Source of the DNA: Crossiella cryophila
Lineage (GTDB): Bacteria > Actinomycetota > Actinomycetes > Mycobacteriales > Pseudonocardiaceae
Reading direction: 5' to 3'
Assembly (NCBI RefSeq): GCF_014204915.1
Contig: NZ_JACHMH010000001.1
Location: 9,994,142 to 10,058,141, forward strand
Length of the DNA: 64,000 bases
The notes under the pieces are model-generated. The model ran no database searches and was not told where the DNA came from. It saw only the letters and a program-made list of their open reading frames with translations. Made by a program: the position numbers and the translations under genes. Below, piece after piece: positions 1 to 8,374 of the stretch; the stretch's first letter is position 1, and every line of letters begins with the position of its first letter.

Positions 1-27
1 GCGAAACTCGATCACGCCGTTCAGCAT
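1..27 (-). CDS. Start of a YtrA-type GntR regulator (partial, runs off the left edge)
   Basis: Only nine codons are inside the window, reading MLNGVIEFR leftward from an ATG at 27. The I-E-F-R opening is how many YtrA-subfamily GntR repressors begin, and such repressors normally sit in one operon with an ABC ATPase and permease like the two genes just upstream here. The gap to the permease stop is 35 bp on the same strand. No strong ribosome site is visible. The call is inference from nine residues plus context; an unrelated gene is possible. Confidence 0.45.
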
Positions 28-62
28 AGGTGTCCACCGGTCCCTGGCACTGCACCTTCACC

Positions 63-1049
63 TCACACCTGCCGCCGGACCGCCCAGATCGAGCCCAGCG
101 TGAACAGCACCGCGAGCCCGACGAAGATCGACGCCTCGACCAGGTGCAGCGAGGTCGCCGCGTCGACCGGGATGAGGTCCGCGTAGGACCTCACCAGCCC
201 GTGCTCGCGGTAGCAGGTGATCAGGTCGGTCGGCATGACCTCGTTGCCGCGGGCGCCGCAGGAGCTGATCCGGGACCAGCTGTTGGGCAGCACGTTCCCG
301 GCCGCGTCCAGGTGGCCGCTGTCCAGCACCAGCGAACGGTCACCGGTGGGCACCGCCGAGCTGGTCGGGTCGTCGGAGACGATCCGCTTGGGCGCGAGCA
401 GGAACTGCCGCAGGCTGATGAGCAGGTACCGGAAGACCACGAACACCCCGAGGGTGAGCGTCATGGCCATCAGCGTGCGCCGGGACAACGCGCCCAGGAA
501 CATGCCAAGGGTGTAGGCGAAAAGCGTGTAGGCGAACGGGGAAACCCCGCTGGCGCCGAAGGTGGTGACCGCGAACGGCCCGGTCTTCAACGGCCCCAGG
601 TTGCCAGCGGCCGCCAGCCAGCCGCCGACCAGGAACTGCAACGCGAGCAGCACCACCAGCGCGGGCACCGCGGTGACCAGGAACTTGCTCGCCATCCAGC
701 GGATCCGGCTCACCGACTGGGTGAAGGCGAGCACGTGCGTGCCCTGCTCGAACTCCCGCGCGAACAGCGGAGCCCCGATGAACACCCCGACCAGCGCGGG
801 CAACGCCAGCACCAGCATCTGCGCGATCTTCATCCGATCGAACCAGGTGTCCTGGAACTCGGCGACCGCCGTGCTGGAGCAGGCCGTGCCCGGTTTGATC
901 CCGTCCGGCACACACCCGGCGATGCCCTTGGCGGCCAGGTCCGCGGTCATTCCCGCCCGTAGCAACAACACCGCGGCCACGCCGAGGACCAGCGCGACGG
1001 CGAGACTGATCAGCGCGAGCCGCTGCTGACGCCACACGATCCAGGTCAT
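63..1049 (-). CDS. ABC transporter permease (YtrC/ABC-2-like)
   Basis: A 328-residue membrane protein beginning MTWIVWRQQR. The first hydrophobic span is near residues 12-34. Further spans lie near 85-108, 130-152, 175-200 and 210-230, and a last one near 300-325. Between them is a long polar loop with cysteines that probably faces outward. The ATG overlaps the stop of the upstream ATPase gene (ATGA), so the two are translationally coupled and form one exporter. Longer in-frame upstream sequence is antisense-like and was rejected because the ATGA junction gives the natural start. The substrate is unknown; related actinobacterial operons respond to cell-envelope antibiotics, but that is family knowledge only. 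Confidence 0.85.
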   Translation of the reverse strand: MTWIVWRQQRLALISLAVALVLGVAAVLLLRAGMTADLAAKGIAGCVPDGIKPGTACSSTAVAEFQDTWFDRMKIAQMLVLALPALVGVFIGAPLFAREFEQGTHVLAFTQSVSRIRWMASKFLVTAVPALVVLLALQFLVGGWLAAAGNLGPLKTGPFAVTTFGASGVSPFAYTLFAYTLGMFLGALSRRTLMAMTLTLGVFVVFRYLLISLRQFLLAPKRIVSDDPTSSAVPTGDRSLVLDSGHLDAAGNVLPNSWSRISSCGARGNEVMPTDLITCYREHGLVRSYADLIPVDAATSLHLVEASIFVGLAVLFTLGSIWAVRRQV

Positions 1050-1918
1050 GCCGCCACCGCCAGACCACTGCCGCGCATGTAGGACAGCGCGAGTTGACCG
1101 AGTCGCGGCCGGTGCAGCTGCCAGCCCGGCGCAGGCCGCGCGGCGTGCGCGGGCACCAGCACCAGCTGCACCCCGTTGACCACCTGACTGTCGATGATCG
1201 CCCCCTGCGGCACCGGGCAGGGCTGCCCAGGCGGCCCGACCAGCAACGCGTGCTCGTGCACCAGCTGGGCGACATCCCCCGCGACCCGGACCTGGCCCGC
1301 GATCAGCAGCACCAGGTGGTCGCACACCCCTTCCAGCTCCGCGAGCACGTGCGAGGACAGCAACACGGTGATCTCCTGCGCCCGGCACTCCGCCAGCAAG
1401 GTCTGCAACACGGCCTGCCGCGCGAGTGGGTCAAGATCGGCCAACGGCTCGTCGAGCATCAGCAACCGCGGCCGTTTCCCCAGCGCCAAGGCCAGCGCGA
1501 CCCTGGTCCGCTGCCCACCGGAGAGCGTGCCCACCTTGGCCGCCAGCGGCACCGCGGCCCGCGCCACCAGCTCCTCGGCGTAGGCCTGGTCCCAGCCGGG
1601 GTTGGCGTGCCTGCCCAGCCGCAGCGTCTCGGCCACGGTGAACTGCGGGTACAGCGGCTTCTGCTGGGTCAGGAAGGCCACGCAGGAGTGCATGCCCCGC
1701 CCACTCGGCACCTCGCCGAACACCGCGATCCGGCCGGCGGTCGGTCGAACCAGTCCGGTGACCATGCCCATCAGCGTGCTCTTGCCCGCGCCATTCGGCC
1801 CGACGAGCGCCACCACCCGCCCCGGCGGAATCTCCAGCGAACAGTCCCGCAACGCCCAGCCCCGCGAGTACCGCTTCCCCAGCCCCTCCGCCAGCACCGG
1901 CGCCTGCTGGTGCGTCAT
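1046..1918 (-). CDS. ABC transporter ATP-binding protein
   Basis: A 290-residue nucleotide-binding subunit. Walker A GPNGAGKST lies near residue 40, the signature LSGGQ near 133 and Walker B LLMLDEP near 155, followed by the D-loop and the switch histidine in SSHVLAEL. The ATG at 1918 follows an AGGAG ribosome site. It is the first gene of the operon and lies directly behind a perfect 14-bp inverted repeat at 1958-1991, so it is probably repressed by a GntR protein. The permease follows with a 4-base overlap. Confidence 0.93.
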   Translation of the reverse strand: MTHQQAPVLAEGLGKRYSRGWALRDCSLEIPPGRVVALVGPNGAGKSTLMGMVTGLVRPTAGRIAVFGEVPSGRGMHSCVAFLTQQKPLYPQFTVAETLRLGRHANPGWDQAYAEELVARAAVPLAAKVGTLSGGQRTRVALALALGKRPRLLMLDEPLADLDPLARQAVLQTLLAECRAQEITVLLSSHVLAELEGVCDHLVLLIAGQVRVAGDVAQLVHEHALLVGPPGQPCPVPQGAIIDSQVVNGVQLVLVPAHAARPAPGWQLHRPRLGQLALSYMRGSGLAVAA

Positions 1919-1957
1919 CCACCTGCTCCTCTCGACCGTCCCATGCGAACGATGCTA

Positions 1958-1991
1958 ACACCCTTTCACTATATAACTAGTGAAAGGGTGT
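1958..1991 (-). promoter_or_regulatory. Perfect inverted-repeat operator of the ABC operon
   Basis: Two 14-bp arms, ACACCCTTTCACTA and its exact complement, flank the 6-bp spacer TATAAC. The centre supplies an AT-rich TATA-like element, so the operator probably overlaps the -10 box of the leftward promoter. It lies 40 bp from the ATPase start. YtrA-family GntR repressors are known to bind palindromes of this layout inside their own promoters. Confidence 0.8.
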
Positions 1992-2014
1992 GCGAGCAGA
2001 GGTCAGCGCACTGC

Positions 2015-3490
2015 CTACGAGGGCCACGCCGGGACGCTCACCTGCGACAACGACCGCAGGTAGCCGACGATCGGCGAAGCATCGTCGATCGGGGCCGAGG
2101 CGGCGATGTAGGAGTCCGGCCGCACCAGCAGCAACTGGTCCGGGTAGGGGCACTCGCCGGGGGTGTCGCGGATCCGAATCGTCCGCACGAAGGGGGGCAG
2201 CGCGAGATCCGGCTCGGCATCGCCGAAGACGAGCAGCGTGAAGAAACGATAGTCGAGCAACGAGTAGACCCGCGCCTGCTCACCTACCGGCAACCCGCCA
2301 TCGCCACCATGGACCATGAAGTCGAAAAGCCGCGACCCCGCGAGTCCGTCTTCGCCATACCGGATCCCCATGCCGGTGATGTTTCCCGCCTTCCGTTCGA
2401 CGGTCTTGACGTAATCCACCGCATGGGTTCCGCCTTCGGAGTACTTGGTCGATCGCACCAGTGCCCCGGAGGTTTCCACGACACTCAGCGCGACCGGCTT
2501 GCGCTCCTGTTCATAGGTGCGCAGGATCTCCGTCGAGGACACCGCGTTGGCCGCCATGCCCAGCTTCCACATGAGGTTGAACGCATCCGACAGGCCGGTG
2601 TTCAACCCCTGTCCGCCATTGACGGAATGGATATGACAGGCGTCGCCTGCCAGGAAAACCCGGTCGCCGACCGAGAACCGCTCCGCGACCGACTCCTTGA
2701 CGGAGAACCGGGAGAACCACTCGACCCGCTTCAGGGTCAGCTCATGCGGGCGCACGGCCCGATTGATCTTGGCGACCACCTGGTCCAGGTCGAACTCGGC
2801 CACATCCATGCGCACGTAGAAGCGATCGATCTCCCCCTCGCGCGGAATCCAGGCCACATCCGAGGTGTCGACCTGGAAGACGATGATCTCCGGCACCTTG
2901 GGGAAGTCGGTCTCGAAAACTCCGTCCAGGACCGCCCAGGTCAGTTCCGGCCGGGTGATCTCGAACGGGATGGCGAAGAAGTCCCGGACGGCGGACCGCG
3001 AGCCGTCCGCGCCGATGACGAACCTCGACTCGACCACCTCGCCGGAGGACAGGATCGACCGGCAGCCGTCTTCGCCGAGTTCGACGTGCTCAACCGAGGT
3101 GTTCCGCCGCACCGCGCAGTCCAGCTCGCCGACCCGTCGATCCAGCGACCGCTCGACGAATGCCTGGCCGAGCATCAGGAAATGCTTGTGAAAACATCCC
3201 TCCAGATTGTCCCACCAGGTGGACTGACGAGAAACGAACTCGCCGTCCGCCCATACCGAGCTGGTGTTGCAGGTCTTCCCCAGCGGGTAAAGCTCCGCGA
3301 AGAGCCCGACAATCTCCAGCAACTGCAACGACCGCGCGTTCAGGGCGTCAGCCCGGCCCGTTCGAAGTGGTTCCGACGATTTGTCGACGATCAGGACGCG
3401 CAGGCCGTAAAGCCGCCCGAGCAGGGCGCACAGCAGACCGACCGGGCCCGCGCCGACGACGAGTACATCAACCTTCGACACGACTGACAT
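2015..3490 (-). CDS. FAD-dependent aromatic-hydroxylase-type monooxygenase
   Basis: A 491-residue flavoprotein of the phenol/p-hydroxybenzoate hydroxylase fold. The Rossmann motif VVGAGPVG is near residue 12, the conserved GADGSRSAVR near 170, and the FAD ribose-binding GDRVFLAGDACH near 300, followed by NTGLSDAFNLMWKL. The family uses NAD(P)H and O2 to hydroxylate an aromatic or polyketide substrate. The ATG at 3490 has a CGGAG site, and the gene starts 10 bp after the stop of the oxygenase gene, so the two form an operon. Codon choice is less GC-extreme than in neighbours (for example TTG, GAT, AAA codons), hinting at transfer. The substrate is unknown. Confidence 0.88.
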   Translation of the reverse strand: MSVVSKVDVLVVGAGPVGLLCALLGRLYGLRVLIVDKSSEPLRTGRADALNARSLQLLEIVGLFAELYPLGKTCNTSSVWADGEFVSRQSTWWDNLEGCFHKHFLMLGQAFVERSLDRRVGELDCAVRRNTSVEHVELGEDGCRSILSSGEVVESRFVIGADGSRSAVRDFFAIPFEITRPELTWAVLDGVFETDFPKVPEIIVFQVDTSDVAWIPREGEIDRFYVRMDVAEFDLDQVVAKINRAVRPHELTLKRVEWFSRFSVKESVAERFSVGDRVFLAGDACHIHSVNGGQGLNTGLSDAFNLMWKLGMAANAVSSTEILRTYEQERKPVALSVVETSGALVRSTKYSEGGTHAVDYVKTVERKAGNITGMGIRYGEDGLAGSRLFDFMVHGGDGGLPVGEQARVYSLLDYRFFTLLVFGDAEPDLALPPFVRTIRIRDTPGECPYPDQLLLVRPDSYIAASAPIDDASPIVGYLRSLSQVSVPAWPS

Positions 3491-3500
3491 CTCCGATCGG

Positions 3501-4340
3501 TCAGGAACGGACCAGCGCGGGGTTGTCCAGCGGCGGGTCCCCGAGCACGTGCACCCGGCGCAGGTGCCGGGGTGCGCGACTGGTGAATGCCTCACGCCCG
3601 TGCAGCAGCGTGTAATTGTCGGACACGACCACATCGCCATCCTGCCAGGCGTGCGCGTAGAAATGCGCCGGCGAGTACAGCGCCTCGCGGAGACTCTGGT
3701 GGAAACGCGCCAGCTCGACCGCGTCGACGCCGGTGAACTCGAGGTCGGGATGGTTGATGAAGTCCGGGTCCCCGGCGATCGCGGGCTCGCCGTAGCGCAG
3801 CACCGGGAAACCACTCACAGGATGCGTGGTCACCACCGGGGAAACGGCTTCGCTGTCGTAGAACTCCATTTTGCGGCGGTAGGTGCCGGTGACCCGCTCC
3901 CACAGCCGCCGGGTGTCCGGGTCCGCGTCGGCCAGCACGACGGGGGTGTTGGAGAAGGTGGTCCGGCCGCCCTGATCCGCGCCGGGGGCGCTGACGCAGT
4001 GGAAGATCTGGAACTCCGGCACCTGCTGCCGGTACATGCCGTCCCAGTGCAGCGGAACGTAGCTGTGGTCGAAGATGTGGTCGTCCGGCCGGTCGTGCTC
4101 GACCAGCTCGAGGACCGCGCCGAATGGCCACATCGCGATCTCGCCCCATGCACCGCACCACCCGGTGAGTTCCGCCGGCCCGGCGAAGGTGGCGAAACCC
4201 CGCAGCAGCACCAGGTGATGGGTCCTGGCCAGCTCGCGCAACCGATCGAGGGGCAACTCGGTCACCGCGGCGGCGGGCCGGGCCGGACTCACCACCACCC
4301 CGAACGGGCTCAGCTTCGCCACGACGACGTCGGCGGTCAT
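3501..4340 (-). CDS. TauD/PvcB-like Fe(II)/2-oxoglutarate dioxygenase
   Basis: A 279-residue oxygenase. The facial-triad H-x-D is visible in LHWDGMYRQQ (near residue 110), and the distal histidine with 2-oxoglutarate-binding arginine in LLHGREAFTSRAPRHLRRVHV near the C-terminus. The ATG at 4340 has a strong AAGGAGA site six bases upstream; the longer frame to 4466 lacks one. The segment W-P-F-G-A-V-L-E-L and HWDGM followed by EFQIFHC reminds me of PvcB/IsnB enzymes that desaturate isonitrile-tyrosine products, but no isonitrile synthase is in the window. It is co-transcribed with the flavin monooxygenase; the pair probably performs tailoring steps. Confidence 0.82.
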   Translation of the reverse strand: MTADVVVAKLSPFGVVVSPARPAAAVTELPLDRLRELARTHHLVLLRGFATFAGPAELTGWCGAWGEIAMWPFGAVLELVEHDRPDDHIFDHSYVPLHWDGMYRQQVPEFQIFHCVSAPGADQGGRTTFSNTPVVLADADPDTRRLWERVTGTYRRKMEFYDSEAVSPVVTTHPVSGFPVLRYGEPAIAGDPDFINHPDLEFTGVDAVELARFHQSLREALYSPAHFYAHAWQDGDVVVSDNYTLLHGREAFTSRAPRHLRRVHVLGDPPLDNPALVRS

Positions 4341-4558
4341 CTGCTTCTCCTTGTCCGGCACCATGTTCCAGGCGAGTTCGACGCGAGACCGGGGCAGCGC
4401 GAAGTGGCCCGGCCGGTCTCCGCGATCCTCAGCGTGTCCGAGTGGAGAAGCCGCCCATACTGACATCTCGGCATAACCCGACGTAATGAAGGCGAGCCGC
4501 AGCGCGACCGGTTGTTCCGGCCGAGGTCAGGACGTGAGTGCGCGTTCGGTGATCCCGG

Positions 4559-4999
4559 TCAGCGGCGCCCGGTGGCCAGGATGAGGAGGAACTGGCCGCC
4601 GCCCGGCTCGATGGCGGCGGTCACCGGCAGCCCAGGCACCAGCCGGGAGAACCGGTCCACCAGCCAGTCCGCCGCCTCCTGGGCGTCCCGCTTGGTCGGG
4701 CAGCGGGCCACCATCTCACGACCGCCCTTGCGTTCCAACCTGGTGGCGACGGTGCTCAGTGGCGCGGGTTCGACCACGTGCAGGCGATCCGGCCAGGCGA
4801 TGACCACCTTGACCGCGCCCTTGCGGGAGTTGCAGCCGCGGTGCGCGAGCCGTTCGGCGATCTTGGCCTTGCGGTCGGCGGTGCGGCTGTCGACGCTGGG
4901 CCCCAGGGAGTCGTTCACCGACTTGTCGGGGTCGACCGGTTCGTCGCACACCCAGCAGCGCCAGCCATCGCGCTCGGCCACATCTTCGAGGAGACCCAT
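4559..4999 (-). CDS. HNH-like zinc-binding hypothetical protein
   Basis: A 146-residue protein beginning MGLLEDVAERDGWRCWVCDEPVDPD. A C-x2-C knuckle (residues 15-18) and a later H-R-x-C-N-S-R-K-G segment (near 53-61) match the two halves of an HNH treble-clef finger. The central catalytic histidine region reads PSVDSRTADRKAK, so nuclease activity is uncertain. The second half looks like a separate alpha/beta domain. Proteins opening this way are widespread in actinobacteria and uncharacterised as far as I know. It is divergent from the cupin gene with 35 bp between starts. Confidence 0.7.
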   Translation of the reverse strand: MGLLEDVAERDGWRCWVCDEPVDPDKSVNDSLGPSVDSRTADRKAKIAERLAHRGCNSRKGAVKVVIAWPDRLHVVEPAPLSTVATRLERKGGREMVARCPTKRDAQEAADWLVDRFSRLVPGLPVTAAIEPGGGQFLLILATGRR

Positions 5000-5034
5000 C
5001 CCGGCAACCTAGCCTGGCCGCGCAGACTGGACAC

Positions 5035-5358
5035 ATGTGGCTGCCACTGACGCGGGTTGAAGGACTTCCGTTGCTGGGCGGGGCCGGGCGGTACCGGGTG
5101 CCGTTGCGGACCGGGAACGGACTGCTGATGGAGATCGAGTATCCGGCGGGGGTCGGCTCCCCGGAGCACCAGCATGATCACGACAGCTTCATCTACCTGC
5201 TGTCCGGGCACGTGCGCGGGACCGTCGCGGGGCAGGAGTGCGAGTTGCGCGCCGGGGAGACGTTGCTGCACCCGAGGGGTGTCCGGCACAGCGTCGAGGC
5301 GGTGGTGACCAGCCGATGGCTGGAGTTCAAGTCGCCGCCCGATCTGCCGGTGGCCTGA
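5035..5358 (+). CDS. Small single-domain cupin protein
   Basis: A 107-residue protein that is essentially one cupin barrel. Motif 1 is seen as GSPEHQHDHDSFIYLLSGHVRG (residues 41-62), with three histidines suited to metal binding. Motif 2 is in GETLLHPRGVRHSVE (residues 72-86), containing the final metal histidine. Such proteins act as small isomerases, dioxygenases or sensors; nothing narrows it further. The ATG lies directly at the divergent boundary with the HNH-like gene and no ribosome site is evident, so the mRNA may be leaderless. Confidence 0.75.
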   Translation: MWLPLTRVEGLPLLGGAGRYRVPLRTGNGLLMEIEYPAGVGSPEHQHDHDSFIYLLSGHVRGTVAGQECELRAGETLLHPRGVRHSVEAVVTSRWLEFKSPPDLPVA

Positions 5359-5376
5359 GCGGGATCGCCGGGGATC

Positions 5377-6057
5377 TCAGGAGTGGAATCGGGTGGTCTC
5401 GCCGAGTTCGGCACGGGCGACCCGGACGGCGTTGGCCGGCGCGGACTCGTCGGCGTAGCCAAAGGAGATCCCGAGCAACACCTTCCGGTCCTGGACGCCC
5501 AGTTCGGCGCGGATGGTGTCGGCGTAGAAGCTCAGCAATCCCTGTGGGCAGCTGGCTATGCCGTAGGCGGTCATCGCCAGCATGAGGGTCTGCGCGTAGA
5601 TGCCCACGTCGGCGGCGATGCGCACCTCCGCGTTGGCCGGGGTGAACAGCAGCGCGACGTGCGGCGCGCCGTAGAAGCGCAGGCTCTGGGCGTTGTAGGC
5701 GGCACGGGCGGCGTGGTCGTCGCGACCGATGCCCACGGCCGTGTACAGCCGCTCGCCCGCGCACTGGCGCCGTCGCCGGTGGGCGCCCTGGTAGAGGTCC
5801 TCGCGGTAGGGGAAGTCCAGGGAGAGGTCGTCGCGGGTGTGCGCGGCCACCAGCGCTGCGCCGAGGCGGTCCCTGGCGGCGCCGCTGACCACCTCCACGT
5901 GCCAGGGCTGGGTGTTGGAGTTGGACGGGGCCGCGCCGGCCAGGGAGAAGACGGCGCGGAGGGTGTGTTCGGGGACGGGGTCGGGACGAAACGCGCGGGT
6001 GGCGCGGCGCGTGCGGATCAGGTGCTCGGCGTACTCGGGTGGGTAACCGGTGGTCAT
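5377..6057 (-). CDS. Nitroreductase-family FMN oxidoreductase
   Basis: A 226-residue flavin reductase. The FMN-contacting RRATRAFRPDPVPEHTL is near residue 18 and AAPSNSNTQPWHVEVV near 45. A second FMN-binding region is in YGIASCPQGLLSFYADTIRAELGV near 160, followed by LLGISFGYAD. The family reduces nitro groups, quinones or enones with NAD(P)H. The start at 6057 (MTTGYPP) was chosen because the N-terminus aligns with the fold; a GTG at 6081 is possible. It is divergent from a TetR gene that shares a palindromic operator, so it is probably that regulator's target. Confidence 0.88.
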   Translation of the reverse strand: MTTGYPPEYAEHLIRTRRATRAFRPDPVPEHTLRAVFSLAGAAPSNSNTQPWHVEVVSGAARDRLGAALVAAHTRDDLSLDFPYREDLYQGAHRRRRQCAGERLYTAVGIGRDDHAARAAYNAQSLRFYGAPHVALLFTPANAEVRIAADVGIYAQTLMLAMTAYGIASCPQGLLSFYADTIRAELGVQDRKVLLGISFGYADESAPANAVRVARAELGETTRFHS

Positions 6058-6087
6058 GGCCTCACGTCCGGGTGGTGTCACACAGCT

Positions 6088-6111
6088 GAAGTAAACGGTG
6101 GCGTATACTTC
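6088..6111. promoter_or_regulatory. TetR operator between nitroreductase and tetR
   Basis: An imperfect palindrome with 10-bp arms: GAAGTAAACG, spacer GTGG, CGTATACTTC, with one mismatched pair. It sits between the two divergent starts and contains TATACT, a good -10 for the rightward tetR gene, whose GTG follows six bases later (an almost leaderless arrangement). Binding would block both genes. Confidence 0.65.
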
Positions 6112-6116
6112 GTGGT

Positions 6117-6722
6117 GTGACCGAGCAGGACGAGGCCGCCCGCCGGCGCGGACGCGGGGCGCGAGAGCGCATCCTGGCCGCGGCCATGGCGCTGTTCGAG
6201 ACGCAGGGGATCACCGCCACCGGCATGGAGCAGGTGGCCGCCCACGCCCCGGTCTCCAAACGCACCCTCTACCTGCACTTCCCCGCCAAGGACCAGCTGG
6301 TGGTGGCCTACCTGCGCCACCTCGCCGAGAGCGGACGCACGATCGACCACGCACTGGACCGGGCGGAGCTGTCACCCAGAGCGCGGCTGCTGGAACTGTT
6401 CGCCGTGCCACACACCGGCACCGGCCCCATCCGGGGCTGCCCGTTCATCGACGCCGCCGCCGAGTTCCCGGATCCGGACAGCCCGGTGCACGCCCACACC
6501 CGCCAGGAGAAGCAGCGCTTCACCCACCGCGTCATCGAACTGGTGCGCCAGCTGGGCGTGGCACACCCGGAGATCCTCGGCGAGCAACTCGCGATCCTCG
6601 CCGACGGAGTCGCCAGCAGGGCAATGGTGTTCAACGATCCCGGATGCGGTGCGCACGCCCGAGCGGCGGCGGAGGCATTGCTGGACGCCGCCACCGGCTC
6701 ACTGTCCACAAAGGACAGATAA
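6117..6722 (+). CDS. TetR-family regulator
   Basis: A 201-residue repressor. The N-terminal helix-turn-helix reads RERILAAAMALFETQGITATGMEQVAAHAPVSKRTLYLHFPAKDQLV (residues 16-62), the standard TetR/AcrR domain. The ligand domain contains GCPFIDAAAEFPDPDSPVH, as seen in TetR proteins that control oxidoreductases. It starts at a GTG just downstream of the shared operator and is divergent from the nitroreductase, whose expression it probably controls together with its own. The ligand is unknown, possibly an electrophile or quinone. Confidence 0.88.
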   Translation: MTEQDEAARRRGRGARERILAAAMALFETQGITATGMEQVAAHAPVSKRTLYLHFPAKDQLVVAYLRHLAESGRTIDHALDRAELSPRARLLELFAVPHTGTGPIRGCPFIDAAAEFPDPDSPVHAHTRQEKQRFTHRVIELVRQLGVAHPEILGEQLAILADGVASRAMVFNDPGCGAHARAAAEALLDAATGSLSTKDR

Positions 6723-6778
6723 GCAGGCTCGCGGGCACCTGGCACGGATCTGGCACGAACAGGGTCAGCCCGGAAATG

Positions 6779-6837
6779 CCAGAAGCCCCGGTCAGCGAGT
6801 TGTGGACCTCGCGACCAGGGCTTCTGGGGCTATCTCA
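6779..6837 (-). terminator. Long hairpin downstream of tRNA-Ala
   Basis: Arms CCAGAAGCCCCGGTC (6779-6793) and GACCAGGGCTTCTGG (6823-6837) pair over 15 bp with one G-U. A further GCGAG/CTCGC stem lies inside. It sits between the tetR stop and the 3' end of the leftward tRNA, so it probably terminates the tRNA transcript and perhaps tetR as well. Confidence 0.6.
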
Positions 6838-6843
6838 ACCGAG

Positions 6844-6916
6844 TGGAGCTGAGGGGATTCGAACCCCTGACCCCCACACTGCCAGTGTGGTGCGCTACCA
6901 ACTGCGCTACAGCCCC
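6844..6916 (-). tRNA. tRNA-Ala (anticodon GGC)
   Basis: A 73-nt cloverleaf: acceptor GGGGCTG/CAGCTCC, D-arm GCGC, anticodon stem CCACA/TGTGG with loop CTGGCAG (anticodon GGC, reading GCC), and T-arm AGGGG-TTCGAAT-CCCCT. The G3-U70 pair that identifies alanine tRNAs is present. The 3' CCA is not encoded. Confidence 0.97.
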
Positions 6917-7039
6917 GTCTCCGGTGCGCTGACCTGGAGTTTTTCTCTCCCGTTCAGTGCTTGGATACCGTACCGCATCTCCCCTCATGAACAAAAATCG
7001 GGGGTTGGCCAACGGTGTTTGGGCTGGTAGACCCCGTGC

Positions 7040-8371
7040 ATGCGCACTGTGAACCCGGTACTGACCGATCCCGACGCCGAGGGCACCTCGCCGGAGCGCC
7101 GGGCCGTGCTCCAGGAACGGCGGTTGCGGGGGGTGGTGGATCGGATCCTGGGGGCGGGGGGTGTGCTCGCGGGGCGGTTGCGGGCTTGTGGGATCCACAG
7201 TGGACGGGATGTGCGGCTGGACGAGCTGCACCTGTTGCCCACGTTGAGCAAGCGGGATCTGTGGGATCACTACCCGTTCGGGTTGCGGGTGGTGGAGGAG
7301 CGGGACGTGGTGTGCGTGCACGGCTCGTCCGGGACCGGTGGGCGGCCGACGTTGATCCCCTACACCGCGCACGACGTGGACGTGTGGGCGCAGGTGATGG
7401 CCAGGGCGCTGGGCGGGGCCGGGGTGAGTGCGCGCAGCCGGATCCACAACGCCTACGGGTACGGGCTGTTCACCGGCGGGCTGGGCGTGCACCACGGCGG
7501 GATGCGGCTGGGCGCGACCGTGTTGCCGTTGTCCGGCGGGATGACCGAGCGGCAGGTGCGGTTGCTGGTGGATCTGCGGGCGGAGGTGTTGTGCTGCACG
7601 CCTTCCTACGCGATCCACCTGGGTGAGGCGTTGCGGGCGGCGGGGATCGGGCCGGAGCAGCTGGGGCTGCGGGTGGGGGTGTTCGGGGCGGAGCCGTGGA
7701 CGCCGGAGATGCGGCGGCAGATCGAGGAGCTGCTCGGGTTGCGGGCGCTGGACATCTATGGGCTCTCCGAGATCATCGGGCCCGGGGTGGCCTGCGAGTC
7801 GCTGGACTCCGAGGGGATGCTCAACGTGGCCGAGGACCACTTCTACGTGGAGGCGGTGGACGCCGACGGTGTACCGGTGCCGGACGGCACTCCCGGCGAG
7901 CTGGTGTTCACCACGCTGACCAAGACCGGGATGCCGCTGATCCGCTACCGCAGCGGGGATGTGGCCAGCCTGGCCGGGCCGGTGGCGGGCTCGGCGCGCA
8001 CGTTGCGGCGGATGAGCAAGCTGCTGGGGCGCGCGGACGACATGCTGGTGGTGCGCGGGGTCAACGTGTACCCGACCGAGATCGAGTCGGTGCTGCTGGC
8101 CGATGAGCGGGTCAGCCCGCACTACCTGGTGGTGGAGGACCGGCGGGTGGCCTCGCGGCCGGAGCTGTGGGTGGCGGTGGAGCCGTTCGCGGACGCGGTG
8201 GACGGCGAGGCCCTGCAGCGCGAGCTGACCGGGGCGTTGCGCGAGCGGCTGGGCATCGGCTGCGCGGTGACCGTGGTCGAACCGGGTGTGGTGCCGCGCA
8301 CCGAAACGGGAAAGGCGCGCCGCCTGGTGCGGTGGAGCACCGGGGACGCGCCTGTTCCGGGAATCGGCTGA
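7040..8371 (+). CDS. paaK: Phenylacetate-CoA-ligase-like AMP-forming enzyme
   Basis: A 443-residue adenylating enzyme of normal PaaK length. The nucleotide loop is VHGSSGTGGRP (near residue 94). Further family motifs are NAYGYGLFTGGLGVHHG, FGAEPWTPEMR, IYGLSEIIGPG and RYRSGD, and the C-terminal hinge shows GRADDMLVVRGVNVYPTEIE. The reaction is carboxylate + ATP + CoA to acyl-CoA. No paaABC or other catabolic genes are nearby, so the substrate may be another aryl or short acid used in biosynthesis. The ATG at 7040 is 124 bp from the tRNA. The paa name denotes the family, not a proven pathway. Confidence 0.88.
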   Translation: MRTVNPVLTDPDAEGTSPERRAVLQERRLRGVVDRILGAGGVLAGRLRACGIHSGRDVRLDELHLLPTLSKRDLWDHYPFGLRVVEERDVVCVHGSSGTGGRPTLIPYTAHDVDVWAQVMARALGGAGVSARSRIHNAYGYGLFTGGLGVHHGGMRLGATVLPLSGGMTERQVRLLVDLRAEVLCCTPSYAIHLGEALRAAGIGPEQLGLRVGVFGAEPWTPEMRRQIEELLGLRALDIYGLSEIIGPGVACESLDSEGMLNVAEDHFYVEAVDADGVPVPDGTPGELVFTTLTKTGMPLIRYRSGDVASLAGPVAGSARTLRRMSKLLGRADDMLVVRGVNVYPTEIESVLLADERVSPHYLVVEDRRVASRPELWVAVEPFADAVDGEALQRELTGALRERLGIGCAVTVVEPGVVPRTETGKARRLVRWSTGDAPVPGIG

Positions 8372-8374
8372 GGA

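Noticed and set aside
7040..8371. A phenylacetate degradation locus
   Set aside because: Only the ligase-like gene is present; no epoxidase, thiolase or regulator of that pathway is near.
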